64,000 nt of DNA from Trogon surrucura (GCA_020746105.1 CM036634.1:434001-498000); one strand, 5' to 3'; positions 1 through 12,463 are shown, numbered from the stretch's first letter. Notes: generated by a model from the letters alone, not told the origin. Made by a program: numbers and translations.

Positions 1-450
1 GCTCACACGTGCAGGTCCCATCCACCTGGTTGCACTTGCCCTTGTAGCACTGGCAGTACCGGTCACAGCGGGGGCCGAACGTCCGCTCCCGGCACTGGCA
101 GCGCCCCGTGAACTGCTCGCAGGGCGAGTTGTTGCAGGAGCACTGGTTGTTGCAGCCGCGGCCCCACCAGCCTGGCTGGCACAGGCAGTTGCCCGTCTGC
201 TGGTCGCACTGGGAGTTGTGGCTGCAGTAGCAGGAGCTGGAGCACTGGGGTCCCCACCAGTTGGGCTCGCAGGTGCACTTGCCCGTCTTCTGGTCGCACT
301 TGCCGTGCTTGCAGAGGCAGACGTTCTCGCACTTGGGACCCCAGCGGTTGGGGTTGCAGGTGCACTGGCCCGTCACGTCCTCGCACTGCCCGTTGGGGTG
401 GCAGCTGCACATCTCCTTGCAGTCGGGACCCCAGAACTGCCGGGGACACT
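1..450 (-). CDS. SCARF2: SCARF2 coding exon 4 (at least 450 nt, 3' end outside window)
   Basis: Acceptor CCCACAG at 451-457; the frame is open to the left edge. About 150 residues of consecutive EGF-like/laminin-type repeats with CxCxxGxC spacing (CKEMCSCHPNGQCED, CENVCLCKHGKCDQ, CSSSCYCSHNSQCDQ, CNNQCSCNNSPCEQ, CDRYCQCYKGKCNQ). One large exon carrying several EGF repeats is unusual compared with one exon per repeat, but the reading is unambiguous. The exon may continue beyond position 1, since no donor is seen. Confidence 0.9.
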
Positions 451-3400
451 CTGTGGGCAGAGCCATCAGCCCCAGCACCGCCCGTATGACAACCCCACGA
501 CAGGGCTCCAGTGGAGATCCCCAGTCCCAATGGGACCCCTCGACCACAGTCCCACTGCCGCCCCCTCTCCAGCTCCTCCCAGTGCACCGGATCTCGGAGG
601 AGACCCCTCCGAAGGGGTGATGCCCCAGGGACAAAGCCAGGGCGAGGGGCAAGGGCATCTGCAGCCCCATCGCTGACTCTGGAAAGTCACCCCAGGATGA
701 GGCGGCACCCCAGAATCACCCCAGCAAACCCCAGGGCGAGGACGCGCGGGCGCCCGAGGGTACTCACTGGTGTCGCAGTTGGCGCCGAAGTAGCCGTGGC
801 GGCAGCGGCACTCGCCGGGCCTGACGCACACCTCGTTCTCCTTGCAGGTGAAGTTCCCCTCGCACACGGCTGGACGGACGGACAGAGGGCAGGCGTGAGC
901 ACGAGGGGTCGCTGGGCTCATCCCTGCTCTCCCAATGCCCCCACCCCCCTGGAGCAGGGGAAAGGGTGCACAGTGGCACCCTGGGTGCTGCCGAGCTGTG
1001 GCACCACAATTGTCCCGGCAAGCAGCCGGACAGCCTAGATGGGAGCCTCGCCAGGAAAATGCCACCAGCCTCCTGCCACCCTGGTCAGCCCCAGCCCTGC
1101 CTCCCAGCTTAGTCCCAGCCTTGTCATCAGCCTTCTGCCACCCAGCTCAACAGCATCACTGCCACCAGTCTCCTGCCACCAGCGCAGCCCTGTCCCTGCC
1201 ACCGGCTCAGTCAGCAGCAGTGACTCCTCGCCTGGCTCCGTATCGCTGGCCAAGGCAGGCGCCGGTGAAAAACAGGGACATGGGGCGGGGGGATTGCAGG
1301 CAGCCACAAGCACGGTCCCTCTGTCCCCTTCCCTGCACTCCTTACAGACCGGGGCGGTGTCACTGTCACCCCCATCACTGCCGCCCTTCCCATGCGGGCC
1401 ACCAGCCCCTAAAGGCCACCAGCCCCTCCCTCCTGACGAGGGGACCTTGCGCTGGGGCCAATGCAGGGAGGTGGGACGGGCAGTGCCGCAGGGTGGGCAG
1501 GCGCAGGAAGGTCCCTCGTGGCCCTGGACAAGGCTCCTCAGCCACCAGGAGAGGGAGAGCCACCACCCATCCCAGCCACCTTACCTGGCAGTTCTTAGAC
1601 CTACGGTGATGGATACTATAGAAACCCCTAAAATAGACAGATTACACAGGTTAGGAGCAGTGAGTCTAACGGTTAGAGCAGGTTGGGGAAGGCAAGGAGA
1701 TGGGGCCAGCTCGCTGGTGGGACCATCCTCCCCCCGCTGTCCTGGTAGACCCTGTCCTTCTCCTTCCCTGCTGGCACAGACCGCGTCCTGTTCCCGGCAC
1801 TGGCACCCCGCGCATGCAGCGAGCGGTTACGAGGGCGCATGCACGGTGGGTTAGTGGGTTACGTGGTCTTCGCAGGGCTCCTCCGGCTCTCCTGGGGCGA
1901 GGCGAGCCCCGCGGCCAGCCCAGACTGCATCCCCGAAACTGCCACCTGCATTGTGGCGGCAGTGCCAGGGGTAAGAGCAGCCGGGGCTTCATGCCAAGCA
2001 TCCACGCCGGGCTCGCGGCAGTCCCCGCTGAGAGCTGTAACGCCCCGCGGGGCTGCCCTGCCTGCAGGCTTGGTGGTCCCTGCCTGCTTCTCCCCAGCAG
2101 GACCACGATAGATGTGTGCCCAGTTTCATCGTCTTCTCCTCTGCCGGCAGCTCTGGCTCAGCACCCGGGAAATCTCTGAGGCCCACACCTGCAGCTGTGC
2201 CCTCCCTGGCCCCACGCTTCACCCTGAGGGTCACCTCGCTGTCCCTTGGGTCCCAGAGCAGCACCCCCAAATCCTCAGACCCAAAGCTGGCCAGCACGGA
2301 GAGAAACCCCCCAACCTGAGAGTGGGGGGTGATGCTCCTCGCAGAGGAGCCCACAGGGGACTGGGGCACCCCAGGGCGTCACTGTGGGGGCAGGGAGTGC
2401 CCCAGCACCCCAGCACTGGGGCTGAGCACCTGTTCCATCCACACGCTGCTGGCGTCGAGCACCGGAGGGAGGCAGGACAGCCTCCAGCATCCCTGGGGCA
2501 GAGATCCCCGAGACCGGGGTCCCCGCTGTGGGGTGGACATCAGGGCGGCTCCTGACAGCAGCGGTGATGCCAGGAGAGCCCAGCAAAGGCAGGAAGGGCA
2601 GCTGAGCAGTGCCCAGTGAAGGAAAAGGCCAGTGCTTACCTATCAAACACTCGCTTCCTTGTTGCCTCCATCCTGGGCAGCACACGAGCACCGAGGAGCT
2701 GCAGTGGGGGAAAAAAAAAAAGGCACCACAAATGGTTATGACCCTGAGAAAGTCCTGGTCTTACCCCAAAACCTGCTGGGAACACGGACACCAGGGAGAT
2801 GTCCCACTGCCAGTCAGCTGAACCCTGGCTGGGGGCTGCAGTTCCTCCGTCCCGCAGGGAGCACAGATCTGCTGGGGGGCTCCCACGGGCACCGGCTTGG
2901 CACGTCCCACAAACTAGCTGAGGTGACGCCGGGAGCGTCCCTCCCGTTAATCAGGAGTGGCGAAACAACCAGAGCCGCGTTTGCAACCACTATTGTCAAA
3001 AATAATCCCACAGACCCTCAAGAGCTGGGAAAAAAAGGGAAGGCTCGAAATGTCCCAGGGGAAACCTCGCTGCTCTGTCGAGGGACCCGCAGAGGGGGTC
3101 GAGGGGGCTCACGAAGCTGCAGCCCAGGCACAGGGAACATGCTCCCCGTGCCGTGACACTGCAGGGACCCCCGCGGCGGGGGAACCCTGCTCTCATCCCC
3201 GGGTGACCCGCACCGCCTGGTCCCTGCCGGCCACGGGAGCGACACCGGAGAGTTATAAATGGTCTGAGCGGATGCTGCAGTCAAGGAAAACTTCACCCAG
3301 GCCGGTCTGGCGGCGCAGCCTGGAATGCTTTTTCTTTTTTTTTTTTTTTCCTTCCCCTTTTCCTCTTTATATGTAACAAATGCAGAAGAGGAGGAGGAGA

Positions 3401-6400
3401 CAGCGAGGAAGTTTTTGCTCGAAACCCAGTGCAGTCACAGGACCGCGTCTGGCTGCCAGACCGCCTCGTCCGGGGGCCGGGGAGGGAGCTGCCGGCAGCC
3501 CCCTGGCCAGGCGCGGGTACCGGGGAGCTGCACCCAGCTCCCAGCCCCGGCCCCTCAGCCAGCAGCACCCGCACGGCCGAGCCGGGAGCATCGCGTCGTC
3601 CTCCTTTTCGCGGAGGACGGTGAAAAATTGGAAAGGAGGCAGAAAAGAACCACAAAAATGATTCAAGGCCTGGAAAAAATGCCTTGCAGCCGGAGCCCAA
3701 AATAGCTCCATCTCTTCAGCCCGTCGAAGCGGTCGCAAGACGCCGCGGCGGCAGCCGGCATGTACCCACCCTGCTCCTCGAGTCTGGGGGCTCTGCTCCG
3801 GCCGAGCGTGCGCAAGGACGCACGGGGTTAATGGCAAAGGGCGGGTCAGCGACCAAACCATCTCCCAGAGGACCAGGTGGGCTGGAGACAAGGTTCTCCT
3901 CTGCAAGAGGCTGCAGGCTGCCCTCCTCCAAAAGGCAGGGTCTGCAGGGTGGCCAATGCACCCGCTATCCCACCCGAGGCTGCTTTCACACCCCCCCCCA
4001 AATTCAGCATTGGGCGTTTTTTAGATGAAACCATCGCAGGTTTGCAAGGGGGAAGCCCCGTGCGAAACCTCTTCCCTCAAACAGCTCGGCCTGGCCACCA
4101 AAACAGGCCAAAAAGCAACGCACCAAAAAGCATCACCCGCAAGGAAAGCCCCCGGGGAGCCGCTGAAACACGGAGGCAGGAGGGAAAAACCCTTCCCGAG
4201 ACCACCCCCAGCCGGAACCCCAGCCCACCCACCCGCCTTGCCGGACGCAGGATTTGTGCTTATCTTTCCCCCGATAGCTAATCTCTCCTTGCCCGTGCCC
4301 GCCGACGGCGTTCCATGCCCCTCCGCTCAGCCCCCGCCTCGTTTATCAGTGGCTCTGACAGCAAATAAACTTGCTCCCGTCACAAGGAGAGGTGGCTGGG
4401 ACACGGCACTGGGTAACTGGCGCTCCCAGTGTGGCACGAGGACTTGTCCCCAAGCACAGCCAGCCCCAGGTAGGGTCGGCGCTGGCCGCAGAAGGGACCA
4501 GCACCCATCAGGACATGGGTCTAAAACGCATCTCTCATAGTCTTGGCTCCTCCAGAGAAGGTTCACTCCATGTGTCCTGTGCCCATCGGAACTGGGATAA
4601 CTGGGAGATCCCTTTAAAAGCTTACTCCCAAGCCACTGGGACATGCCACCGCAGACAAGCGCGGTGCAAATGCATCCCTGATTCGTTTTCTTCAGAGCAC
4701 TACAAATGCTGGGAAAAAAAAAAAGAAGAAAGAAAAGCTGCCTCTGAGATGTGGTTGGGGCTTGGGAGCTTTGCTGATGTGGAGGAAAAGGAGCGGGGAT
4801 GTGGGATGAGCGCTCGACGCCAGCATTGCCCCCAGCACATGGCCACATCCTGCTCACGCTGAGCAGCAGCAGGACCTCTGCAAATGCTCTGGGGGTTTCT
4901 ACAGAGCCAGAATAATTTTCTTGTGGATTAGCATCTGCCATTGCTCCTCAAAGCACATCCCCTTTACCTACGGCTACGGGGAGAGCTCCTGAGGCAGGAG
5001 GGACGGCTCCTCATCCAGATCAACCCAGCTCCCTGCCCTTAAACAAAGAGAAGTGGGCTGAAACCCCCAAAAGCAGGAGGGAGACCCTGCTGCCCGCAGT
5101 CCCAGGCGAGACCCCCCCCCGCTCTCAGCCTGCCGGCTGGAGCCACAGAGGAACCCCACGTGTCCCCGAAACCCAGAACGTCGCTGTCACCTTCCCCAAC
5201 CCCACGGCTCCTTCCAAGCATCACCTTGGTGCTCCTTCTTTCTCTGTCTCACCCATCACTCAGTGGCACCCAGCTTCACCCTGCAGGGCAAACAGGGCTC
5301 TTGGGACCACCAGGTGCCAGCAGCATCTCACATGCCCTGATGTCAGGCACAGCTCCCTGACCCAAACCCAGCAAAAGGCAGAGATCCCCTGGTGCAGGCA
5401 GGGGGTACCTAAACGGAAATTGTTCGGGAAAATAAGTTAAACCCCAAAGATTACCAAAAGAGACCATTAGTGAGAGCAGGGCAGGGACAAAGCGATGCCG
5501 AGTCACGCAGGGCTCGCGCCAGCCTTTGTCCCCAGTAGCAACTTCGGAGAGGGTCATGTCCACTTGTAACCCCCAAATACACCCCGTTCTTCTACCCTAA
5601 ATAGTTCCCTGCACTGCTACTCGCCACCCGGGTCTCAGGAGGTTGCAGGAGGGGTTGAAGCAGAATCCTCTCGAGCTCCCTGAAACCTGCAGCCGGCATC
5701 TCTGAGGGATGCCTGGATGCGTTTGGCAGAGTCACACAGCCAAGAGCCCAACCAGCAGCTTTACCAAGCTTGGGCAGGGGACACTGAGACCTCTTCCCCA
5801 AGCCACCTCCAGCCTGGCTGTCCCAGGCACAGGGCAGGACCCACAACAGCTGCCTCGGGCTCTTGGGGCCACTAAAGGTGGGTTTGGGTGGTGACACCTG
5901 AGGTGTCCTCCACGCCATGGGGAGCAGCAGAGTGAAGACAGAGGTGGGTGCCAGGCACGTGGGTGTGGAGGGAAGAATGGTTTGTGGAAGGGTGAGGGGT
6001 GGAAAATGATGCAAACATCATGCCAGCATCCTAGGGACCATCCCCACCCCACTTTGCCTGTCTCCTAGGCTGCATTCAGGCCCCGTTGGCCACAGGAGCA
6101 TGGACATCACCACCCGCCCACCCCAGGCAACCTGCCCTGCCCACCAGCAAGTGCCTCTTGCTGGCTCCATAGCAACCCTGAGTGGCACAGGGAGCTACTC
6201 CGAGCCCTGCGGTGCTGGGTGCAGCATCTCCCCCATCTGTATCCCGAGGGATGGGCAGGCAAAGAGCACCCCATCTCCAGCACGTAGGGCAGGATGCCGG
6301 GAGCAGGGAGGGGGAACACTGCTCACGTACCCTCTGCCACCCCGAGTCGCGGTGGCAGTTTTGAGGGGAACCAGTTGGGCAGGCAGGGGCGAGGACCGCT

Positions 6401-7716
6401 CCCCGCATCCTCCCCTGGCGAGGAACAGCACAGGGCCCGGAGCTGCGGCCGCTCTGGCTCGTGAAATGCCTCCTTAGGAAACTCAGGCTGTAATTTGAGG
6501 AGGGGGCACCAGCGCCCTGCGGCCCTGCTGAATGGAGCCATTATGCGGCCCCTCTCGCTCGCAGCACATGTTTTCCTTGTGGACTCGTCTGACCTCACGG
6601 GCGAGATGTAAAGGTGCATTTATGGCCTGGGCCCCCCAGCAAGGGCAGGGGATCCTGCTCTCGCAGCCAGGAGAGAGCGGCTGCGGGCACTCTCCCCCCC
6701 TCTGCTGGGGCCAGCACCAAGCTGTGGAGAAGCTTGGCCCGAGGTGATGCTCTGCAAAGCCACCAGTGGTACACAGAGAGCACCAGGACCGAGGACAAGC
6801 CAACGACAGCTCCCGGGGGCCCAGGCAGGCAGGATGTGACCCCCGGGGACAGCCAGGCAGTGCCAGCACCCACTTTCTGAATCCAAGCATCAGGGTCCTG
6901 GGAGCTGCCAACTCCAGCCTCCCAAGCAGCTCCACCGGGACTCCCTGAGCATCCTGCATCCCGCCAGCCCAGGCTCCGCTGTGGGAACGGCCCCGGGGGG
7001 TGCCGGCCCGGCCCCCTCGCAGTGGAGCCCCACCTCCGGAGGCACCCGGGACCGGCTTCCCACAGCAGAACCGACCCCGGGAACGCAGGATTGCCCCCCA
7101 CCCCCGCTCCATCACGACTTGATGCCCGGAGGCACCCAAAGCCAGCTCCCCGCTGCAGGACCGGCCCCGCAGGCATCCAGGACCGGCTCATCGCGACACG
7201 TCCCGGCCCCCCGCGGAGCTCAGGACCAGCCCTGGGGCACTCAGGACCGGCTCCTCGTAGCAGGACCGACCCAAAGGGAAGCAGGACCGGCCCCGGTGTG
7301 CCCAGGACCCTCCCTCCCTCCCCGGGCTGAGCTCCTCGTCCCTCCCCCCGGTGCCCGGCTCTCCCCGCCGCAGCCCCGCGCAAGTCGGACTTTGTCTTGG
7401 AAGGCGCCCAGCGCCGCGGCTGAGCCCGGGGGAGGGGAGGGGTGACCCCCGACGTCCCCGCCGCGCCCCCCCCGCGCCCCGTCCGCCCCCGAACCGAGGG
7501 GCTTGGGGGTCCCGTCCCGCCCCGCCACACCTGCCCGCCCGGCCGCTCCTACCCGCCGGCCCTGCAGACGTTCCTGCCCCGGGGGCTCAGCTCCTGCGCG
7601 GCCGTTCCGCGGCTCAGAACCAGCACCAGCACCAGCAGCACCGGCGGCACCACCGGCAGCAGCACCGCGGCTCCGCTTCGGGCGCGGCGGGACGGGCGCG
7701 ACCCGCGGGCCGCCAT
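1..7716 (-). CDS. SCARF2: SCARF2, scavenger receptor class F member 2 (5' part, 4 coding exons, runs off left edge)
   Basis: A type I membrane protein of the SREC family with a large extracellular array of EGF-like repeats. The family takes part in homotypic and heterotypic cell adhesion, and human SCARF2 is the van den Ende-Gupta syndrome gene. Four exons in compatible phase (7716-7553, 2698-2640, 869-768, 450-1) give about 258 residues: a signal peptide, a cysteine-rich start (QELSPRGRNVCRAGG, then VCCPGWRQQGSEC), and EGF-like repeats such as VCEGNFTCKENEVCVRPGEC and KCPRQFWGPDCKEMCSCHP. From memory these run closely parallel to human SCARF2. All introns have GT and AG ends. The rest of the EGF array, the transmembrane segment and the cytoplasmic tail lie outside the window. 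SCARF1 is the alternative, but the KCPRQFWGPDCKE and RGRNVCRA segments fit SCARF2 better. Confidence 0.93.
451..767 (-). other. SCARF2: SCARF2 intron 3
   Basis: 317-nt intron with GT at 767-766 and AG at 452-451. GC-rich, with no repeat or extra gene seen. Confidence 0.85.
768..869 (-). CDS. SCARF2: SCARF2 coding exon 3
   Basis: 102 nt between CGTCCAG and GTGAGT. It reads AVCEGNFTCKENEVCVRPGE followed by CRCRHGYFGANCDT, an EGF-like repeat with six cysteines. The phases fit both neighbours: it takes 2 nt to complete Ala and leaves 1 nt. Confidence 0.92.
870..2639 (-). other. SCARF2: SCARF2 intron 2, with a small degenerate repeat
   Basis: A 1.77-kb intron. On the plus strand 1060-1220 holds a loose repetition of CTGCCACCAG/CCTGCCACC words. 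At 1570-1690 there is a short AT-richer stretch. No other gene or mobile element recognised. Confidence 0.75.
2640..2698 (-). CDS. SCARF2: SCARF2 coding exon 2
   Basis: A 59-nt exon with acceptor CACTGCAG and donor GTAAGC. It reads SSVLVCCPGWRQQGSECLI, matching the family segment that ends in CCAGWRQQGDEC in human. It joins exon 1 through a split Gly codon. Intron 1 (2699-7552) is the longest intron visible in this gene. Confidence 0.9.
2699..7552 (-). other. SCARF2: SCARF2 intron 1
   Basis: A 4.85-kb first intron. It contains a T-run at about 3330-3350 followed by CT-rich DNA, a few A-runs (2708-2721, 4712-4735) and, near the promoter, a degenerate GC-rich repeat (see 6960-7320). No coding sequence recognised. 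GATA-like motifs (for example GATAGCTAATC near 4273) and AT-rich patches could be regulatory, but nothing in the sequence decides this. Confidence 0.7.
6960..7320. repeat. Degenerate GC-rich minisatellite in SCARF2 intron 1
   Basis: On the plus strand the words CAGGACCGGCTCC, GCAGGACCGGCCCC and GGAGGCACCC recur roughly every 30-40 bp with many differences. It lies beside the SCARF2 CpG island, so open frames here reflect composition rather than protein. Confidence 0.65.
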
Positions 7717-8150
7717 GACCGGCGGCGGAGGAGCGGCGGGGCCCCTTTGGAGCCGGCCCCCCATCCCGTCCGGGGCCGGGCGCTTTTTTTCACCCCCCAC
7801 CCCGACCCCACCCCACCCCCCCTCCCCGCCCCGCTCTCCCCGGCTCCGCCGTGCCCGCTGCCCGCCCCGCCCGCGGCCGCTGCTCGGTGGAGCGGAAGCC
7901 GCTGTGCGAGCGCTTCGCCGCCGCCTCCCCCGCGCCCCTCTCGGCAGCGGCGGGAGGGGCCCCGCCGCCAGCCAGGAAATTCCGCATTGGTTCCCCTGAC
8001 GGCGGGCCAGGCTCCGGGGGCCTCCCCCCCCAACACCCCTCCCCAACCCCGGGGCACAGCCGCCCCGACGGCCCCGACGGCTCCCGGTGGGGGTCGTCAC
8101 CGGGCAGGCGGCCCCGCGGAACCGGCGGAGGGTTGCCCGAGCGGGAGAAG
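7320..8150 (-). promoter_or_regulatory. SCARF2: CpG island and probable SCARF2 promoter
   Basis: Very GC-rich and dense in CpG, spanning SCARF2 exon 1 and about 430 bp upstream of it. Contains GC boxes (for example CCCCGCCC runs at 7800-7870). No clear TATA box. Transcription would run leftward into SCARF2. The exact start site cannot be read from sequence. Confidence 0.65.
7553..7716 (-). CDS. SCARF2: SCARF2 coding exon 1 (start codon and signal peptide)
   Basis: The start ATG is at 7716-7714, with G at -3 and +4. It encodes an Arg-rich N-terminus, then a hydrophobic Leu/Val core (AAVLLPVVPPVLLVLVLVLS), with likely signal cleavage after GTAA and mature QELSPRGRNVCRAGG. The donor is GTAGGA after GG. 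The frame stays open upstream of this ATG through CpG-rich DNA, but the match to the mammalian N-terminus begins here. 164 nt, leaving 2 nt for the next exon. Confidence 0.9.
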
Positions 8151-8199
8151 GGAGGGAAAGGCTGCGAAGTCCTGGCTTCCAGTTCAGCCCGTAGCTCCC

Positions 8200-8860
8200 G
8201 GGAGTCCTGGGAGTCCAACGGCGCCGAGGTTTGGACGGCCCCGGGGTCCGGCGGCCCCGCCGTTCGGCTGTCGCCGTGGTTTGGCAGCTCCGGGAGTCCG
8301 ATGGCTCCGGGATCCGGCAGCTTCAGGGACCCGACAGCCCTGGGGGTCCGGCAGCCCCGGGGTCTGGCTGTCCTCATGGTGGTGGGAGTCCCCAGATCGC
8401 AGCTGTCCCTGGGGCTCTGGAAGCCCCAGATGTGTAACAGCCCCGGGATCCAGCTGCCTTGGGGATCCAGCAGCTCCGGGGATCTGAGAACACTGGGGTC
8501 AGGCTGTCTTAGGGGTCTGATGGCCTCAGGGCCCCAAGGTCCATCTGTCCTGGGGATCTGGCTGTGCGACAGGGCTGGAATGTGGCTGTCCCAGGGGTCT
8601 GGCAGCCCCAGGAGCCAGCCGACCCAGGGATCCAGCAACTCCAGCTGCCCGAAAGCCCCAGGAGCTGGCTGTTCTGGAGGTCTGGTAGCCCCGGGTGTCT
8701 GGAAAGTCCAGATCCCCGGTAGTTCAGGCAGCCCAAGGGTCCAGCTGACTCATGGATCCAGGAGCACCAACCCCTGAACAGTCCTGGAGACCATCTGTCC
8801 TGGTGGTCTGGTGGCCGCAGGTGTCCAACAGCCCCTGGACCAGCCTGCTGGGACCCACGA
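8200..8860. repeat. Degenerate GC-rich minisatellite upstream of SCARF2
   Basis: On the plus strand GGGGTCTGGCAGCCCC, GGGATCCAGCAGCTCC and CTGTCCTGGGGATCTGG alternate for about 650 bp. The unit is roughly 20-35 bp and strongly diverged. All three frames are partly open because of this composition, which explains the long spurious frames there. It starts about 480 bp upstream of the SCARF2 start codon. Confidence 0.75.
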
Positions 8861-11800
8861 GAGCTGCAGTGGCAGAGCCAGGGGGATTGAGACCCTGAGC
8901 AGGGACAGAAGGGCTTCAGAGCAGCCATGGGTTACCCTGCTGTAAGGCGGACACAGCTGGGAATTGGGGGCTCACACTGGGCACCCACAGTGCTCCCACA
9001 CCTCTAGCCCAGTGGGGCAGTCGGGTCAATAAGCCTGCTCAGCCTGACAGCACAGCAACACTGGATAGGCCAGGGCTTCCCTGACCACCACCCTGTGCCA
9101 GCCGGCTTTTCAGCTTAGCGGTCATGGCAAGAGATGGCTCAAGCTTGTCTGGGCTCCAGGGGCGTTGGCTGTACGGTGAAAGCATGCATGGAGGAGACTC
9201 CGACCATCTCCCACGTGGCAGCACAAATGCAGCTAAATAGCTGCAGCAATCTTCTGCTGAATGCCTGCTGCCTCCAAGGAGCTGCAGGGAGATGTATGGA
9301 CAGCGTGCCTCTGCCGTGGAGCTGGATCAGAGGGCCATGCAGCTCCAGGGCTTTCCTGTGAGTGCGGGGTCTCCAGCACTGTAAGCACAAGTGGGGCAGC
9401 ATCCTGCTGGAGAGGATTAGGGAGCCCTGGGTGCTGTCCTGAGTGCCTTCTCAGCCCTGAGATCCCTTCACTGAGCAAAGACTAAAAGAGTTTAGTGGGT
9501 TCTTACCACCAATATCCTTCAGTGCTCACAGTATGTGTGGGTAATACACGCAGAAGGTTTCTCTCTCACTCAGACGAGAGATTCCCAGTGGGGAAGTCCC
9601 TGGTTGGAAACATTACTTTTTGCAGTAACAGCCCCATAAACGTGACTGCATCTTGCTGACCTCCCAATGCCCAGCTGTGGGCTTGCTGGGAATGCGAAGT
9701 CGAGCGTGTTCCTCCTTCCTGCTGAGTGACATTGGCATCGGGCCACCAGAGGGGACTCAGATGGCAGCGACCACACCTGACATTGCCTTTACGCCATTCC
9801 CTGTGTCACGGGTGTATCAGCAGGTTGCGGCTGGCATCCCATCAGCAGCATCCTAAGAGCCAAGGAAAGGCCCACTGGTCTAGCCAGTATAACCCACCGC
9901 CTTTCCTTTTCAAACCTGAGCTTTCAAATGGGCTTGTGACCTTCAGGTAACCCTCCCTTTTTACCCTCTGCAGTTCTATGACCTTCCATGTGCCCACCAT
10001 CCCCTCGCACATGTTTGGCAGCAGCACCGGGAAGCAGAAACCCTTGTCCAGCTTCCCCTGCCTCCACATCCCTACCCCTCCTTGGCCTCATCCTGCTCAC
10101 AGGACCTGTCTGGAGAGGTGACTCCACACCTGGAGCAGGAACATGAAGACTGTGATGGCTTGGCTGTGCCGAGGTGCAAGAAGATCCCTTGGGGCGACTC
10201 TCAGCCCTGGGCTGAGCTAAGCATCCCCTCCTGTCCAGGACAGATGAGATAACACCACTTAGGCAGGAAGCTGGGCTTGGTGGCCGTATCCCTGTGCATC
10301 CCCTGGCAGCTGTGTCCACCTGGAGCTGTGGCCTTGCTCCAGCTGTTTCCATAACTGAGATTCCCTTCCTATCCCTCCGTCTCTGTCATCTCCCCACTGT
10401 GCCGAGCGTGCCTGGTGCTCCTCTGCCCTGTTCCCGTAAGCCAGGGCAGGCTTGCACCACCACACCTTCCCCATGCTCTTGCTTTGTGCAAGGATGTGCT
10501 TGCTTCTGGCTGTTTTCTTGGCTTCCATAAAATTAACTTCTCTTCAGCAGGCAGCCTAGCCCACGCTGCTTCATTTTCACCCATGCCAGGGCAGGGATTG
10601 GGCTGTAGCCGGGGAGATAAGCTGTTCCCTTGGAAGACGCTGCCAGCTGGTAGCCAGAGGCTGGAGGAGCTGCCGAAGATGCTGAGGGGAGGAGGCAGAG
10701 GGAGGATTTAAAGTGCTCGGGGCGAGTGTCAGGCTCTGGGCTGGCTGGTGCTGTCAGGGCTGGGGGATTGCAGGGCCGCCAGGGGTTTGGCCACCCAGCC
10801 TGCCTCTCCCTCCGGTCCTGGCGCGGCTGTGCCATCATGAAGAACAGATCATGCCAGAGCCCTGCCAGCCTGGCTTGATGCCTTCCAAGGTTTGCAGTTC
10901 CTTTTTCAGACTCCAGGCCCTGCCTGGGTGCTTGCCTCCCGTTGAACCGTGTTTTGGAAAATAGCAGAGAACAAAAAGAAACTCCGGCACTGGAGCATTT
11001 CTGAATGCAGAACTACGGAAAAATACATTGTTCTGTTGATGGTTCAAAAATCCCTGCGGCCGTTTCAGTGGGCAGGACTGCGCGGCGGGGCAGGGGGGGG
11101 AGCCACATGATACAAGGCCCTCGTCACCGTCCTGACGCGGCCAGGCTCTGCTCCTTGGGAGAAGCCCCCGCTCACGCCTGCGCTCGGGCTGCTCCCGGGC
11201 TCGAGCACAAGGCTGCCTAGATGGTCGCTGGGAGGATCCGGGCTCTTTCCCCTTGCAACTCCCTCTGCTGCTGGAGCCAACAGCCTTGCAAGCAAGCATA
11301 CTGCAGCAGAGGCTGCTGGCATAGCTGCCACCGCTTCACCTTCTCTTCCTTTGGGACAAGCAGAAAGCAACTTCCATCAGCAAGAACGAAAATTCAGCAG
11401 GGTGGGGAAAGCCCGAGATAGATATAAGGAAGGTTTGGTTGGGTCAATGCACCCAGAAGTAAAACCCTGTTGCCGTTTTCTTGGCTGAGCATGGGCAGAG
11501 GCTCTTGGGAACGTGGGGATCTGGGGGGTTGCAAGGGTACCCATGGCCTTGGGCAGGCTGGGGGCAGCTCCCCATACCCAGCCACAGCCTCTGCAAACAG
11601 CAACATACGCACAGACTTCTCCATCCTGGGGAGAAGGTTAACTCCAAAAAAAGGGGGAGGAAGAGCAGCTGTGCACAGCTGCACAAGGCTGAGGGCGCGG
11701 AGGCTGCAACATCTGCTCCTGCAATAGCCCTGCGGGTGCCTGGTGGTCCATGCAGAAGGCTGGAGGGTGCTCTGTGCCGCTGCTCCAGCACTGTGCACCG

Positions 11801-12463
11801 GCTGGAGAGGCAGCCGGGTGCCAGGACTTCATCTTCTGTCCTCCACGAAATGCCAGGAGCTCAGCTGCTGCCTGTACCAGCACTGCTTTTAAATACCAGC
11901 AGCCCCGGGCCCATGCTCCCTGCTCCTCCACATGCTTTTTTTTTTAATACACTGGAGTCTTGGCTAGAGAAAAGGTAATAGGTGAACAGCTCTGGAGAGC
12001 TTAATCTTCACCCCTTTGGCTTTGGGAGTAGCTCACCAGAAGTGGAGGGACTGAGCCTCAGCTGCCCAAGAAGGAAACCCAGAGGTGCTTGAGGTTCTGC
12101 AGAGCCCAGGAAAAAACCTGCCCTTAACTTGAAGCAGTGAAAGCCTGGAAGGGTCCCCATGCCCCAGGAGAGGCTCTGCCAGAGCTGCCATCCCCTCTCC
12201 ACAGGTAGGAGGACACTCTGGGGCTCCGAGCTTCCCCTCAAGCCCATCACAGAGAGCTCCACAGCCTCTCTGTTCCCAGGTCCTTGCTTGGTAGAGCCTG
12301 TGTCTGGTCCCTTTCTCCGAGGCTTAAGCCAAAGCCTGCAGCTGGACGGGGCTGAGAGCAGGCACTAAACCCCTGCTCTGAGACCGGGGCAGTGCAGCAG
12401 AGCCCAGGGCCAGGTGGCTGCCCACTAACTCCAAGAGAACAACAGGAGCAAGAACAGTTATGA
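8861..12463. other. Spacer between SCARF2 promoter and PRODH 3' end
   Basis: About 3.6 kb with no recognised exon, RNA gene or mobile element. GC content is moderate to high. Small features are GATA motifs near 10616 and 12455 and a T-run at 11937-11946. It could hold 5' regulatory DNA of SCARF2. Confidence 0.6.

Noticed and set aside
7351-8487. A 378-codon plus-strand frame over the SCARF2 promoter
   Set aside because: Opposes SCARF2 exon 1 and runs into the minisatellite; composition artefact.
7790-8638. A minus-strand frame rich in WLLGLPDPW-like repeats
   Set aside because: Translation of the degenerate minisatellite; no conserved domain.
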